64,000 nucleotides of DNA from Sepioteuthis lessoniana (lineage: Eukaryota > Mollusca > Cephalopoda > Myopsida > Loliginidae): contig OY757939.1 of NCBI GenBank assembly GCA_963585895.1, positions 58,627,070 to 58,691,069 on the forward strand, in the 5' to 3' direction. Below, piece by piece: positions 39,518 to 50,204 of the stretch. Below the pieces are notes generated by a model, which saw only the letters and a list, made by a program, of their open reading frames with translations, was not told the DNA's origin and made no database searches. Position 1 is the first letter of the stretch. Each line of letters starts with the position of its first letter. Made by a program: the position numbers and the translations under genes.

Positions 39518-40160
39518 TCTCATCATCATCATCATCATCGTCATCATCAAATCGCACTGACTGCGAGAATGTTCCTCTCTCTCTCTCTCTCTCTCTTTCT
39601 CTATCTATCTCTCTATCATCCATCGCTAATGGCAAGTCCTCCAAATTACATCCAGTGACCGAACATAACTGATGTAAGTAAGTCTTTGCTGGTCGGCCAA
39701 TTCTGTGAATGTGTGGATGTGTGGATCCAGCGGAGGAGGTCGCTTTTGAGTTCGATCTTGCTTCTTCAGCCATGACCGGCATGTCTTGTACGTCTTGCTT
39801 GAATTGTTTTTGAGATAGGAGTTGAGTGGCCGTACATATGCTGTTTTGTGGGATGTTGCTTCCCGAGTTTTCGTTCAAAACAGCTCATAGAATTATTGTG
39901 TAGTTCCCATCAAGCTTTTTTTCTTCATGCATTTCGTTAGTGTTCATCTGGTGGGTCTCTATAGTAGTACTGACAAAGCCACAACTTGGAAGAAATACCA
40001 TTTTCTTTTTGTCGGAGAGACCAGTTTCCATATGATCAATAAACTGTCCATAGCATATTACGCCTTCGTTAGGCGTATGTCCACATTACTCTTACTAGAT
40101 GAGATATTGCTGCTGAGGTATGTGGACTTGTCTACTAATTTTAAAGACTTACCAACTTAA
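39518..40160 (-). mobile_element. LINE (YADD type), divergent subfamily, 3' part
   Basis: A (CAT/CGT)n tail at 39518-39548 precedes, on the minus strand, HIHRIGRPAKTYLHQLCSVT, then GCNLEDLPLAMDDRE, with upstream pieces around 39780-40160 in other frames. A (CT)n tract at 39574-39600 has expanded inside. It groups with 13140-13385 rather than with the near-identical young copies. Confidence 0.75.
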
Positions 40161-40294
40161 CCTGACTATTCTTATTTCAAATAATTTGCACCCACTAATG
40201 TGGATTTAATTCATACATTAAAATAATTTGCAAACAAGTTGATATTTTCTATTAACTTTACAAATCCAATACTAATAATTTGCAAGAGTTGGTT

Positions 40295-41030
40295 GGTTGG
40301 TTGGATTTTATGGCATATTAAGCTTTGTAGGTTATCTAATGCCAAATCCTTTTTTATTTACATAATCAGTTCTATTTCAAACAATTCAGTTTAGCATAAG
40401 TATAGATTTTGTTTACACGCGGTTAAATGTTAAAAACAGTTCCATTTCAAACAATTCAGTTTAGCATAAATACACGGTTTAGTTCTCTTTGACACATAGA
40501 TAGGACCCTATCAGGTGCTACCACTCCCGGCCAGAGTGAACCTGAGAGCGATGGCAATGAAGGGGTACTCCATATTCCCCCAAACTCCCCCATTATTGGA
40601 ACATCACCATCAAATTGTCTAGGTGCCCGTGGCGTAATGGTTATCGTCGTAGGAAATGGACTCGGCGACACGAGCTCAGATCCTGGACGAGACTGATTGC
40701 ATTTTCACATAGCACTAATACCCTTGGGGAAGGTATGAATCCAGTTATTCTCCCTCTAACTATGGGTAAATAGTAGGACAGACTAAGTTCTTCAGCCTTG
40801 GTGAGGCAACTAGTCTAGGAGAAGGAAAACTCTGAATTCAAACCTGTTAAACTCCGCTTAAAAAATTTACTTTCAGTCATATCCTGCCCGAGCGGAGGGG
40901 TTGGTAAATTGGATCAAATTGTTTAGTGTCAGATCTAATACACTTATTGTGTGTGTGTTTTTTTACCCCTCTGCAGAGATACAGTCGATGTATTATTCTA
41001 TAGACCCAGTCAACTGGATTTGGATTAATC
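40295..41030 (-). repeat. family D with tail, interrupted by SINE A
   Basis: On the minus strand the element runs from CCAGTTGACTGGGTCTATAG (about 41030) through family D to the shared tail (GGTTATCTAATGCC region, 40310-40345) with a (TTGG)n end at 40287-40302. A family A SINE splits it at 40619-40912. Confidence 0.8.
40619..40912 (+). repeat. SINE family A nested in family D
   Basis: A complete plus-strand copy. ATCAAATTGT flanks it at 40609-40618 and 40913-40922, a 10-bp target duplication. Confidence 0.9.
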
Positions 41031-41288
41031 TCTCCCAATACAAATAACATATACATAATTAATTTCAAGCAGACCAGTCTGATACAAATAATTTGAGATC
41101 AATTAAATGAGCTTAGATCACAATTGTTTTAAACAGATAAACACACCATACTTATTTGAAATATCAGAGTTTTAAGAGTCAATGGGTTAATATGGTTCAA
41201 AATAATTCTTAAACAGATGTTTTGACCCAGAGGTAAAACTTCAACAGCTACTATCTCTTCCGTACAAACACACACGCACGCTTGTGCG

Positions 41289-41353
41289 TATAAACACACA
41301 CACACACACATACACACACACACACACACACACCCAAGCGTGCGCGCACACAC
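41289..41353. repeat. (CA)n microsatellite
   Basis: CA run with a short GCGTGCGCGC interruption. Confidence 0.9.
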
Positions 41354-41375
41354 ATTTATCAATACATATATATGC

Positions 41376-41912
41376 ATCATCATCATGTTGTGTCGCCAGC
41401 ACAGATATCCCTGACCCTCTCTCGCCACTTCTCCCTATCGTTCATCGCCCTAGGCAGGTCTTCAGGGCTACATCCCGTATCCTCACATAGCTGCTGTATG
41501 TATGTTCGAGCCGGTCGTCTTACTTTTGCTCGCCCATACGTGGGGGTCCGTAGGAGTACATCAATTATGAGCTCGTCCCTGCTTCTCCAGCAGTGTCCTG
41601 CATGTCTGGTTCGTCTAACTTGAATAGTTTTCGTGATAGGAGGCAGGTGGCCGTACAGTTGTTGTCTTGTGGGGTGTTGCCGCCAGGACTTGTTCAAGAT
41701 TGCACACAGCATTTTTTTGTAATTGCCGTCTAGCTTCTTCTCCAGCCGTTTTGTTAGCGTCCATGTAGTGCACCCATATAGCAGTATCGATGTGACCGCT
41801 GCCTGGAAGAAACTGCGTTTCATTTTATCGGTTAGGTCTGATTTCCATATAATCGATAGCCTATTGATAGCTGTCCATGCTTTCGTTAACCTCGTTTCGA
41901 TAATATACACAT
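41376..41912 (-). mobile_element. LINE (YADD type), 3' fragment with open 175-codon frame
   Basis: The minus strand frame 41910-41383 reads without a stop from the AWTAINRLSIIWKSDLTDK region to the C-terminal REKWRERVRDICAGDTT. It is equivalent to residues 564-729 of the 54289-56478 frame. The reverse transcriptase core is absent. It is less damaged than its duplicate at 21038-21592. Confidence 0.85.
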
Positions 41913-42332
41913 AAGAAACATATCTTTATGCATACACACACACACACACACACTGACACGCCTACTCACTTACCAAGCTGGTTTCCCATGGTTCAATTGG
42001 CGGAGGGTGATTTAAGATTAATCGCCTGATCTCCAGAGGTTTTTACTCCAGGTAACCCCTCCTATTTTGTCTAAAAGTAGCAAGGCTATTTATTGCTCAG
42101 TGCTGCTGAAGAGGAATGTCGAGGAGATCAATTATTTTTTTTGTGATAGCAAACCTGAGTCTCTTTAATAAACTGACTTCATTTCAATTCTGACTTGCAG
42201 GAAAATCGGGAAAATATCACGATTCCCATTTTCATACAAACAAATGTGTAAGAAATTCAAGATTGGAATATTCAGGTTGATTGGTATCCATTTTGAATTG
42301 TCCCAAAACGAATATTTTGGCGAATTAGAAAT

Positions 42333-43221
42333 ACGTGGTGCCTTCAATAAGTTTCCAGACTTTTTTTGTACAGGCATTGAAAATTGTCTTAGACTCTTGA
42401 AAATTCACTATGTGATTGCTATACATCTTATGAGATGACTCACCAATTTTTAGGATTCCAAGTTCAAAGGAACAGCTATAGCAGGAAATGGAATACACCC
42501 TACTGATTGTCACAGCTGGTGAATTTCAAAAATGCATTCTGGACGTCAGGACACTTTAGAAGAACCATATGCAATAAAATTCTGTTTTAAATTTGGAAAA
42601 AATGTCACAGAAAGGTATGGAATGGGTCAGCCTGCTTTTGGAGCATCTCGCATGAATCGAGTATCATTTTTTGAGTGGCATAAGAGATTCAAGGAAAGCA
42701 GGGAGTCTGTGAGGGAAGATGAGAGGTGTGGGAGGAGTAAGGAAGTCAATACACCAGATTGATTGGCCAAAGGGTTAGGGATAGGGTTACTATGCTGAGG
42801 TTTTAATTGAGTTCCGGAAGAGATTCCGTCGGAAGAGGCCAGCACTCTTCAAAACGGGTCAGTGGCATTTCCACCAGGACAATGCACCAGTCCACAACTC
42901 CATCCTTGTCACAGACTATTTGACCAAGATGGGCATCAAGACAGTTCCTCACCCTTCCTATAGTCCAGACATTGCTCAATGTGACTTTTGGTTATTCGTC
43001 TTTATGAGACAATTGAGGAGATGAAAGAGGTTGTGACGAAGGTCATTGACACGCTCACATAAGAGGACTTCCATGGGGCCTTCAAGAAGTTGTTGGAAAA
43101 ATACAACAAGTGCATTGCAGCCGGAGGAGATTACACCGCAGGGGAATAGAGTTTCATGTGTGTAGAATTAATAAAAATGCCCATACGAAAAAAGTCTGGA
43201 AACTTATTTAATGATCCTCGT
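42333..43221 (+). mobile_element. mariner element, internally deleted copy 5
   Basis: Ends ACGTGGTGCCTTCAATAAG and the TGATCCTCGT end bound the element. The plus-strand N-terminal piece (42532-42762) has LEEPYAIKFCFKFGKNVTER and FFEWHKRFKESRESV. The C-terminal piece has QDNAPVHNSILVTDYLTKMG. The junction at 42770-42790 holds GGGTTAGGGATAGGGTTA. Confidence 0.85.
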
Positions 43222-43382
43222 ATTTTTGCTATAAACCGATTCAAAACAGAGTTTATATTTATGTAAGAAAATTCTAGAAAACATTGTTTTGCTTTTTGAA
43301 AGAAAATCCCCTTTATTTATTGAATAACCCTGTTATATACCCTCCCGTTGAACATTAAAGGGTAAGTCTCATTCCTCATATT

Positions 43383-43955
43383 GCCCATTTGGCTTGGGCT
43401 GTAGAATACACTGATGCTTCGCTGCAGAGGGGTAAGACCCCACCCACCCAACGAGTGTCCTAGATATGACACTAAACAATCTGATGGTAAGGTTCCAGCA
43501 GTGCTGGAGCTTTGGGGAATGCGGAGTACCCCTTCATTACCATTGCTCCCCGGTCCACTCTGGCCCGGAGTGGTAGCACCTGATAGGGCCCTATCTATGG
43601 GTTAAATAGAACTAACGGTATACTTATGCTAAAATGAATTGTTTGAGTAAACTGAATAGCTTGAAATAAAAAATTTTTTGACAATTAAACCGTACTTACA
43701 TTTAAACTGCATGCTTATGCTTAACTGAATTATTTCAAATAGAACTGTTTTTCGATATTAAAACTGTATTTACACTGAATTGTTACATATAACTGCTTAA
43801 ATAGTTTGAAATGGAAATATTTTTGACAATTAAACTGTACTAATGCTAAACTGAATTGTTTGAAATAGAACAGATTATTTCCATAAAAATGGATTTGGCG
43901 TTAAATAACCTAGAAAGGTTGATATGCCATAAAACCCACCTAACCAAACCAAACC
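43383..43955 (+). repeat. family D with tail (duplicate)
   Basis: Equivalent to 23063-23640, with tail GGTTGATATGCCATAAAACC. Confidence 0.85.
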
Positions 43956-44262
43956 ATCATTCCTCATAAATGTAGGACACGAATATGAGGTGAGTAATTT
44001 TGGTTGACGAAGTAGTCACCACAAGCAATGGGTACCTTCTTCACCCTGAGAATTGTATTTTGTTAATATTATAAAGTTTTCCATTTCATTTCCATCCTCC
44101 GTTTTGATTTTTACGCATTCGGTAGCCTTTCGTTAGGTTACAACATCCCTTATATATTAAATCACAAACTGCTCTAAAATGAAGATGAACAAACATCCAA
44201 TGTAATGTCTGCTTTTAGTTGAACTGGCTTATATATAGATATATATATTTCTTTTAAATACC

Positions 44263-44405
44263 CTGTCTGGTGGCAAAAGTTGCTTGGTAGCGCCAGGAGT
44301 GGAAGTACCGCCTTCAGCTACCGAAACTGTGTTATCACGCTGGTTAACGGCTGATGAGGACAAGGTATAGCACGTGCTTTCACACGTTGTATGATGAAAA
44401 AAAAT
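44263..44405 (-). repeat. unclassified conserved repeat (duplicate)
   Basis: Equivalent to 23945-24092. Confidence 0.65.
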
Positions 44406-44473
44406 ATATAAGGCCAATTTTTAAGTGGAGTTTAACAAGTTTAAATTCAGAGTTTTCCTTCTTCCGGAGGGTT

Positions 44474-44640
44474 GTCCTCGCGGTGTAATGTTTAAAGCAT
44501 TGGACTGCGAAATCGCAGTCAGCGAGTTTGAACTCCAGTCACACTATTACGTGTGTATAAATAGGATTTGGCTTTAAATAACCAACAATGGTTGATATGC
44601 CATAAAACCCAACCCAACACAACCATCCTAATAATCAATA
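44474..44640 (+). repeat. SINE family B head joined to a shared tail
   Basis: The head and B-box (GCGAGTTTGAACTCCAGTC) end at 44552. An unrelated GTGTATAAATAGGATTTGGC and a tail module (GGTTGATATGCCATAAAACC) follow. The join marks the end of the segmental duplication. Confidence 0.75.
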
Positions 44641-44689
44641 TACATCTCTGACCGTAACTCCAGCAAACTTTCACTAACATTTCCTTTGT

Positions 44690-45060
44690 CCAATCGGCTG
44701 GGGCTGTAGAATACACCAAATTCTTCTCTGCGGAGGAGTGTCCTGATATGACGCTAAACAATCTGATGTTAAGGCTCCATTAATGCTGGAGATTTAGGGA
44801 ATGCAGAGTACCCCTTTATTGCCATTGCTCCCAGGTCCACTCTAGCCTTGAATTGTAGCACCTGATAAGTGTCCTATCTATGGGTTAAACAGAAATAAAC
44901 CGTGGTTTCTTAATTTTACTGGGTGTTTTTGCATTTAAACTGAGTATTTATGCTAAACTGAATTGTTTGAAATAGAACTGGTTATTTGTTTGAAAATGGA
45001 TTTGACATTATATAACCTACAAAGGTTGATATGCTGTAAAATCCAACCAACCAACCAACA
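44690..45060 (+). repeat. family D with tail
   Basis: Head CCAATCGGCTGGGGCTGTAG, body TGACGCTAAACAATCTGATG, tail GGTTGATATGCTGTAAAATC followed by (CCAA)n. Confidence 0.8.
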
Positions 45061-45762
45061 AATAAACAAACACTTCCAACTTAAATTTGTACACCAAACA
45101 TGAGTTTAACAAATTAATACAGAATATAATATAAAATAATAAAACTGAATATAAATTAAGTATTGTACTAACGGTATATCAGCCGATTCACAAACTGTAA
45201 ACATTAACCGAAACGTCACAGCACCCAGGCGACCAGTCATCAAGAAGAATATGTTGTTTATCAACGCAATTTCATGAGCGCAAAAGATTGTGAATTCATG
45301 AGCCTAATCTCTAAGTAAGATTTGAATTTTTCATAGCTGATATAATTCCGATTTCAGAGAAAAATTAATTACAGAATAGACTGTTTGAGTAATGAGAGTT
45401 TAATGAGACATAATGTTAGTTTACTGAAGATACAGCCACTGACATTATTACTGTATTTATAAAGTACAACATTTTAAATAAAGGTTACTTGAAGTTTATT
45501 TTATTTATGAATAAAACCTTGATTCTAAGATACTGCTCTGTAATTTTAAAAATATTTACTCATCCAAATTCATAGAGTTAAATTCCAGTAAACTTATATG
45601 TTTTTGCTTCAGATTATTATCGCCAATCCTCATTAAAGCCAATGCAGTAAATTTTGGCCGACCAATAGCCTTCTGTAAGTTTTAGGGGGTCGACCTATAC
45701 AAGAGGTTTGCCAGATTTTGACTTGTACACGGCAGCTTAAGGCGTATAAAATCGGATTCTTT
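45061..45762. other. no recognised feature
   Basis: AT-rich sequence. 45640-45745 (CGACCAATAGCCTTCTGTAAG) reads like a decayed repeat but no family was recognised. Confidence 0.4.
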
Positions 45763-45893
45763 TTACTTTTCCACTTTTTACTTTTCCACTTTTTACTTTT
45801 CCGCTTTTTACTTTTCCACTTTTTACTTTTCCACTTTTTACTTTTCCACTTTTTACTTTTCCGCTTTTTACTTTTCCGCTTTTTTACTTGAAG
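45763..45893. repeat. 15-bp minisatellite, about 9 units
   Basis: Unit CTTTTCCACTTTTTA with CAC/CGC variants. The KSKKWKSKK-type frame on the minus strand is an artefact of it. Confidence 0.9.
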
Positions 45894-46009
45894 TAAAAAC
45901 GACTGAAATATCAAAATATATTCAACGCTTCTTTGGAGAGAAACATGGTCAGGGGCAAGGGAAAAATTATCAAGTTTTAGGGAAATACGAGGTTATTCAA
46001 TGAATAAGG

Positions 46010-46110
46010 TAAATTTTGCCTAAGGAGTTTAATAGTGCCATAGTTGTTTCTCTGAAAGAATGGATTTAGCATGAATAACTTACGAAGATTAATATGCCAT
46101 TAAACAAAGA
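46010..46110 (+). repeat. SINE family B, 3' fragment
   Basis: GAATGGATTTAGCATGAATA, GATTAATATGCCATTAAAC and AACCAAATCAACA form the tail of family B. Confidence 0.65.
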
Positions 46111-46248
46111 ACAAATCCAAACTAAACCAAATCAACAGCGCCATAGTTTTATATATATATATTAGACAACTCATAAATTTGTTGGGTTGCCGTTGCAACA
46201 GTGTTCCATGATTATATTGATGTCTCTATATAGGAAGAGGTAAAGGAT

Positions 46249-46646
46249 AATATTTGTCACTGCCTCCCACCAGACAGGACTTGATACAAGGTCAAAAGCC
46301 CGAAGGCCGATTAAAGTGGGGATAAAGGGGAGGGGAACGTCAGGAACGAGCCGAGACTCGAACCCTGCTAGTCATTGACCCACTAAGTGCAATGTGGATC
46401 TAATGAGTCAAGCCGTATCACGGACCTAAATCTAGGTCCGGGCACGTATGCCAGAATATAGCTTGAACTAGACCGTGAGGTCTAGTGCTATACAAGGCGT
46501 GCAAACGGATCTGAAAAGCAGCTCGCCCACCCGAAGGTTGCCCAGCCGAAGCTGGGGGCCTATTCGGCTCCGAGTCTGCTCTTGGTTTCGGTCATCCATC
46601 CGGCACGAATGCCAGACGGCCCAGCCAAAAGGCCGGGGGGCAGATA
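46249..46646 (-). mobile_element. 398-bp GC-rich retroposon with 17-bp target duplication
   Basis: The direct repeat AGGAAGAGGTAAAGGAT flanks the insert exactly (46232-46248 and 46647-46663). The interior is much richer in GC than anything nearby and rich in short hairpins, for example CGGACCTA with TAGGTCCG and CCAGC with GCTGG. On the minus strand ACTTAGTGGGTCAATGAC and AGGGTTCGAGTCTCGG resemble A- and B-boxes, placing the 3' end (CCTTGTATCAAGTCCTGTC) to the left, like the 3' end of family A. No reading frame is conserved. I do not recognise a named family. Confidence 0.7.
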
Positions 46647-47303
46647 AGGAAGAGGTAAAGGATTCTGATCGGGATGTTATAGTTATCTCTCAAATATCGC
46701 GAATTTGAATGATTAAAAATTTGGTCAAATGCATTTGCATACCCCCATAAAATTATCATTCAGTTGCAAAAAGCCCTGAAAATTGTTTTTCATCTTTTTT
46801 TCAGAGCGTTTCAACATGACGAGACATCATATCCACCAAAATAGTTCATCGTGATCATCCAACACAATGAAACACATTTTGGTTAAAGATTCAGTCGCAA
46901 CTTTTTATACTTTTTACCAATTTCTTCTCCGTTTCAAAACGTTTTTATAATGTTATTTTCTATGAAATTGCTTCCAATTGCACCTTCTACAAGGAAATCA
47001 ATAGAGAGAGGTCCTTTCATGTACCGTAACACTATCAACATCACCTTCACTTTTTCTTTACCGGCGAGTTTGTGTGTTGCCATTCCATCGACTATCTTTT
47101 CGTTTCAGCCTCGTAGTAGAAAACCCATGTTTAGCCTATTTATAAACATTTTTGTGACGAAAATATGCTTCTCCGTACACATCACACATTCTTCTGGAAA
47201 TTTTGCGTGGTTTGCAGTTCTTAGCCACCAAAAATTTGATGACAGACCTCTGTTCAAGCATGGAGTTTTCTATTTGATTTGCAGCCATTTTGAATGGCTT
47301 GAA

Positions 47304-47307
<4 letters not shown>

Positions 47308-47362
<55 letters not shown>
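47308..47362. repeat. (TA)n microsatellite
   Basis: TA run. Confidence 0.95.
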
Positions 47363-47496
47363 GAGATTGAAATCATTTTTGCTATAAACAATTCTAAACA
47401 ATGCAAAGTTTAAATTTATGGGAGAAAACATACAGAAAAAATATGTTTTGCTTTTTCAACAAAAACCTTCCTTATTTATTGAATGACCCTCCCAGA

Positions 47497-47578
47497 TAGA
47501 TAGATAGATAGATAGATTACTTTTATTTATTAAATTACCCTCATAAATAGATAGATAGATAGATAGATAGATAGATTA
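47497..47578. repeat. (GATA)n blocks
   Basis: Two GATA runs separated by TTACTTTTATTTATTAAATT, a slightly altered duplicate of adjacent sequence. Confidence 0.85.
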
Positions 47579-47675
47579 CCCTTATCTGTTGACAGAAAAG
47601 TTGCAACACCCTCAAGAATTTTCTCTTAATTTTCTTTTCTTCTTAACTGAATATGTAAGGATTTTTATTTCTTGG

Positions 47676-47918
47676 GGTGTGCCCTCGTGGTGTAATGGTT
47701 AAAGCGATGGATTGCGGAATCGTAGTAAACGAGTTCGTACTCCAGTCGCGCTATTACGTTCACTTTCGGGCAAACACCCTTGGAAAAGTTATGAACCCTC
47801 TTATCCTCCCAGCTATGGGTGAAATAGTACCACTACTGTTCTTCTTGGAGAATGGCTTTGGTATTAAATTACCCACAAAGGTTGATGTGCCATTAAACAA
47901 AGAAACCAAACCAAACCT
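47676..47918 (+). repeat. SINE family B, complete
   Basis: Head GCCCTCGTGGTGTAATGG, B-box ACGAGTTCGTACTCCAGTC, body TTACGTTCACTTTCGGGC, tail GGTTGATGTGCCATTAAAC followed by ACCAAACC. Confidence 0.9.
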
Positions 47919-48060
47919 TATTTCTTGGATTCAAGTAGAACACAAAGAAAATTTGATTAAAAAGTATGATTTAAAAACAAATTAAGAATTATTTTTCTTA
48001 GCACCAGATCCTAGGCCAAGAGATCTTCAAATATCCGGGTGAAGTGGGTGGGGAATGACT

Positions 48061-48170
48061 ATAATTTACGAAGCTCTTTGCTTCGATATGGCACAAGGCC
48101 GATTGAATGGGGCACCCAATGAGACTCGAACTCACTCTTGCAGGTTTGCTAGTCAAGCTTGCTAACCAAG
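48061..48170 (-). repeat. short tRNA-derived SINE, family F, with target duplication
   Basis: GTGGGTGGGGAATGACT occurs at 48044-48060 and 48171-48187, a 17-bp target duplication. On the minus strand the insert has GACTAGCAAACCTGC and the B-box GTGAGTTCGAGTCTC, then CCCCATTCAATCGGCCTTG and a 3' hairpin GAAGCAAAGAGCTTC. It lacks the A-box end. Confidence 0.8.
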
Positions 48171-48323
48171 GTGGGTGGGGAATGACTGCCGACATGATTA
48201 GCGACTCGTTGATTTCAGCTGGATGAAATTTACAAGTAGATGCTGATGACGTAAGAGATAAATTCAACAGTTTTGACGAAAAACAGAAAATAGAAAGGTA
48301 AATATCCAGAGTGCAGCAGATAT

Positions 48324-48398
48324 CATCATCATCATCATGTCGTACCGCCAGCATGGATATCCTTGACCCTCTCTCGCCACTTCTCCCTATAGTTCATC
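48324..48398 (-). mobile_element. 75-bp LINE 3' end with target duplication
   Basis: Only the (CAT)n tail and the last 20 or so codons of the YADD-type LINE are present. AGAGTGCAGCAGATAT flanks it at 48308-48323 and 48399-48414. This is a clean, extremely 5'-truncated insertion made by target-primed reverse transcription. Confidence 0.9.
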
Positions 48399-48414
48399 AG
48401 AGTGCAGCAGATAT

Positions 48415-48908
48415 ACGTACCACATTTTAAACTCTTACCTTTGTGATGCAAATGAACTTTGGCAATTAGCATTTGTTGCTCCATCTACTTAATCTTTTTT
48501 ATCATTTTTTATTCACTTTTTAGCTATGGTCAGTTATGATCTTGATCCGGACCGGTGCACACTGTGCGTTTGCTGTTGAAAATTTGTTTTTTGTTTGGTT
48601 TGTTTTTGTTTTGTTTTTTTGTTCTTTTTATTAAAACTGTGGAATCTCTAATAGCTACATGGAGAGTTTCTCGTGCTCATTACATGTTACATTGAAATAA
48701 TGCTGTTCTGGATAGAATTTTCGATCTCTAGCAGTATCAGTTACCCAACCGAACAGCATTATTCCGATGAAAGCAGATATGGGCTCGAAAAAGCTATCTG
48801 TGTAACAAGTAGAGATTCTTTCGTCTTAAAAAACGCTTCAACGGCAAACGGAACGTGTTCACTGGTCCGAGCCAAGATGGTAACTTATCCTATCTGCCAA
48901 AAAAAAAT
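48415..48908. other. no gene; short inverted repeat
   Basis: 48420-48470 resembles part of the right arm of the nearby inverted repeat (TTTTAAACTC...GATGCAAATGAACTT). AATAATGCTGTTC (about 48697) and GAACAGCATTATT (about 48750) form a 13-bp perfect inverted repeat. Confidence 0.5.
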
Positions 48909-49020
48909 AAAAAAACATAACCAAGACAGAGCCACCATCACCAGATACCTAAGTTCATTTGTATCACACAGGTGATAGTTGAAAATACGGAAGGTATATC
49001 TGTCTCACTCCATATAATAG

Positions 49021-49261
49021 TTGGTTTGGTTTCTTTTGTTTAATGGCATATCAACATTTGTAGGTTATTTAATGCCAAAGCCATTCTCCTAGGAGAACAG
49101 TAGTGGTATTATTTAACCCATAGCTGGGAGAATAAGGGGGTTCATACCTTTCCTAAGGGTATTTGTCCGAAAGTAAACGTAATAGCGCGAGTGGAGTACG
49201 AACTCGCTTACTACGATTCCGCAGTCCATCACTTTAACCATTACACCACGAGGACACCCCC

Positions 49262-49262
<1 letters not shown>
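49021..49262 (-). repeat. SINE family B, complete, left arm and centre
   Basis: Complemented tail (GGCATATCAACATTTGTAGG) to head (CATTACACCACGAGGAC). It is the source of the SINE part of the inverted repeat. Confidence 0.9.

Positions 49263-49347
<85 letters not shown>
49263..49347. repeat. (GA)n(TG)n microsatellite at hairpin centre
   Basis: A GA run passes into a TG run. The loop side of the inverted repeat. Confidence 0.95.
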
Positions 49348-49351
<4 letters not shown>

Positions 49352-49556
49352 TAGTACCACCACTGTTCTTCTGGGAGAGTGGCTTTGGCATTAAAAAACC
49401 TACAAAGGTTGATATGCCATTAAACAAAAGAAACGAAACCAACTATTATATGGGGTGAGACAGATATACCTTTCGTATTTTAAACTATCACCTGTGAGAT
49501 GCAAATGAACTTAGGTATCTGGTGATGGTGGCTCTGTCTTGGTTATGTTTTTTTTC

Positions 49557-49965
49557 TGAGTTCATTCAGTTCAACTTTTGAAAGAAGCTACTCTTGCTCG
49601 ACAATTTACAACAGTAATGGTGTCGCTTTCATAAGGTTATCTGCTCGATAAAAAAATATATGTTCATACGTCCCGTCATGGAGAAATAGTTAGCATGTTT
49701 CTCTTATTGTTTAAGCGTAAGGAAAACACTAAAACGTCGCTTAAAATTGACCTTGTACCTTATTCTGCTTGAAGAGGAGGGGTTAGGGAAATATATACAC
49801 CTTAACCAATTTTTAAGATAATTTCACTTTCTTCTGAACCAAAGATAAGAGGATTTTATATTTTATACTGGAACATTATACAATAAAAACGGATATTATA
49901 ACACCAAACTCCACAGCACTGAAACACTGTTATCAAAAATAAAATGACAACACTATATATAAGTA
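49557..49965. other. no gene; SINE A trace at 49720-49795
   Basis: AAGGAAAACACTAAAAC and AAAATTGACCTTGTACC then GGAGGGGTTAGGGAAATA represent the family A 3' end. The rest was not recognised. Confidence 0.5.
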
Positions 49966-49966
49966 G

Positions 49967-50203
49967 TAAAGTTAGTGACCATCGTCGAGGGTGACCCGAA
50001 GGCTCCCTTTTCGATAGCTACTACACCAAGGTGTAGGGGAGGGCGCTACTCCATTCCCAGGATTGCTCCACTTTACCCTTGAACCGTACCTTATAATGCT
50101 GAGTGTTAAGCAAGGTGGTATCAAGTTCCATTTTCAAAGTCTTTGGTATGACTCGACCTGAGATTGAACCCAGGTCTCCCGGGCCATTGGCGAACACCCT
50201 CAG
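49967..50203 (-). repeat. SINE family C
   Basis: Complemented body (CTTTTCGATAGCTACTACAC, AATGCTGAGTGTTAAGCAAG) and B-box (GATTGAACCCAGG). The A-box end is cut off where the LINE begins at 50205. Confidence 0.85.
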
Positions 50204-50204
50204 T

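Larger units (their letters stand above)
41376..44552 (+). repeat. segmental duplication, copy 2
   Basis: Matches 21038-24262 in order and orientation, about 20.3 kb away. Copy 2 lacks about 20 bases inside the mariner coding region around 42988, and ends abruptly in the head of a family B SINE at TATTACGTG. Confidence 0.9.
45985..47500 (-). mobile_element. second mariner family, decayed, with two insertions
   Basis: The left end TACGAGGTTATTCAATGAAT is inversely matched by the right end near 47462-47490 (CTTATTTATTGAATGACC). On the minus strand a transposase remnant reads MLEQRSVIKFLVAKNCKP and then YKWAKHGF around 47270-47120, and KVMLIVLRYMKGPLSIDFLV around 47060-46990. Both pieces are typical mariner regions (helix-turn-helix and the stretch after the first Asp). 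A family B SINE tail (46010-46105) and a GC-rich retroposon (46249-46646) lie inside. A TA run at 47308-47362 interrupts the 5' part. Not functional. Confidence 0.65.
48911..49553. repeat. large inverted repeat, arms about 205 bp
   Basis: The left arm 48911-49115 and right arm 49348-49553 are reverse complements with few mismatches. Both include AACATAACCAAGACAGAGCC, CACAGGTGATAGTT, the ATATAATAGTTGG junction and the family B tail. The centre (49116-49347) contains the rest of a reverse SINE B plus (GA)n(TG)n. Because non-SINE flanks are also inverted, this is an inverted duplication and not two SINE insertions. Confidence 0.85.

Noticed and set aside
46950-47387. 145-codon plus-strand frame
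   Set aside because: It is antisense to a recognisable mariner transposase remnant on the minus strand.
48673-48975. 100-codon plus-strand frame
   Set aside because: No recognisable motif, and it extends into the inverted repeat arm. Chance frame.
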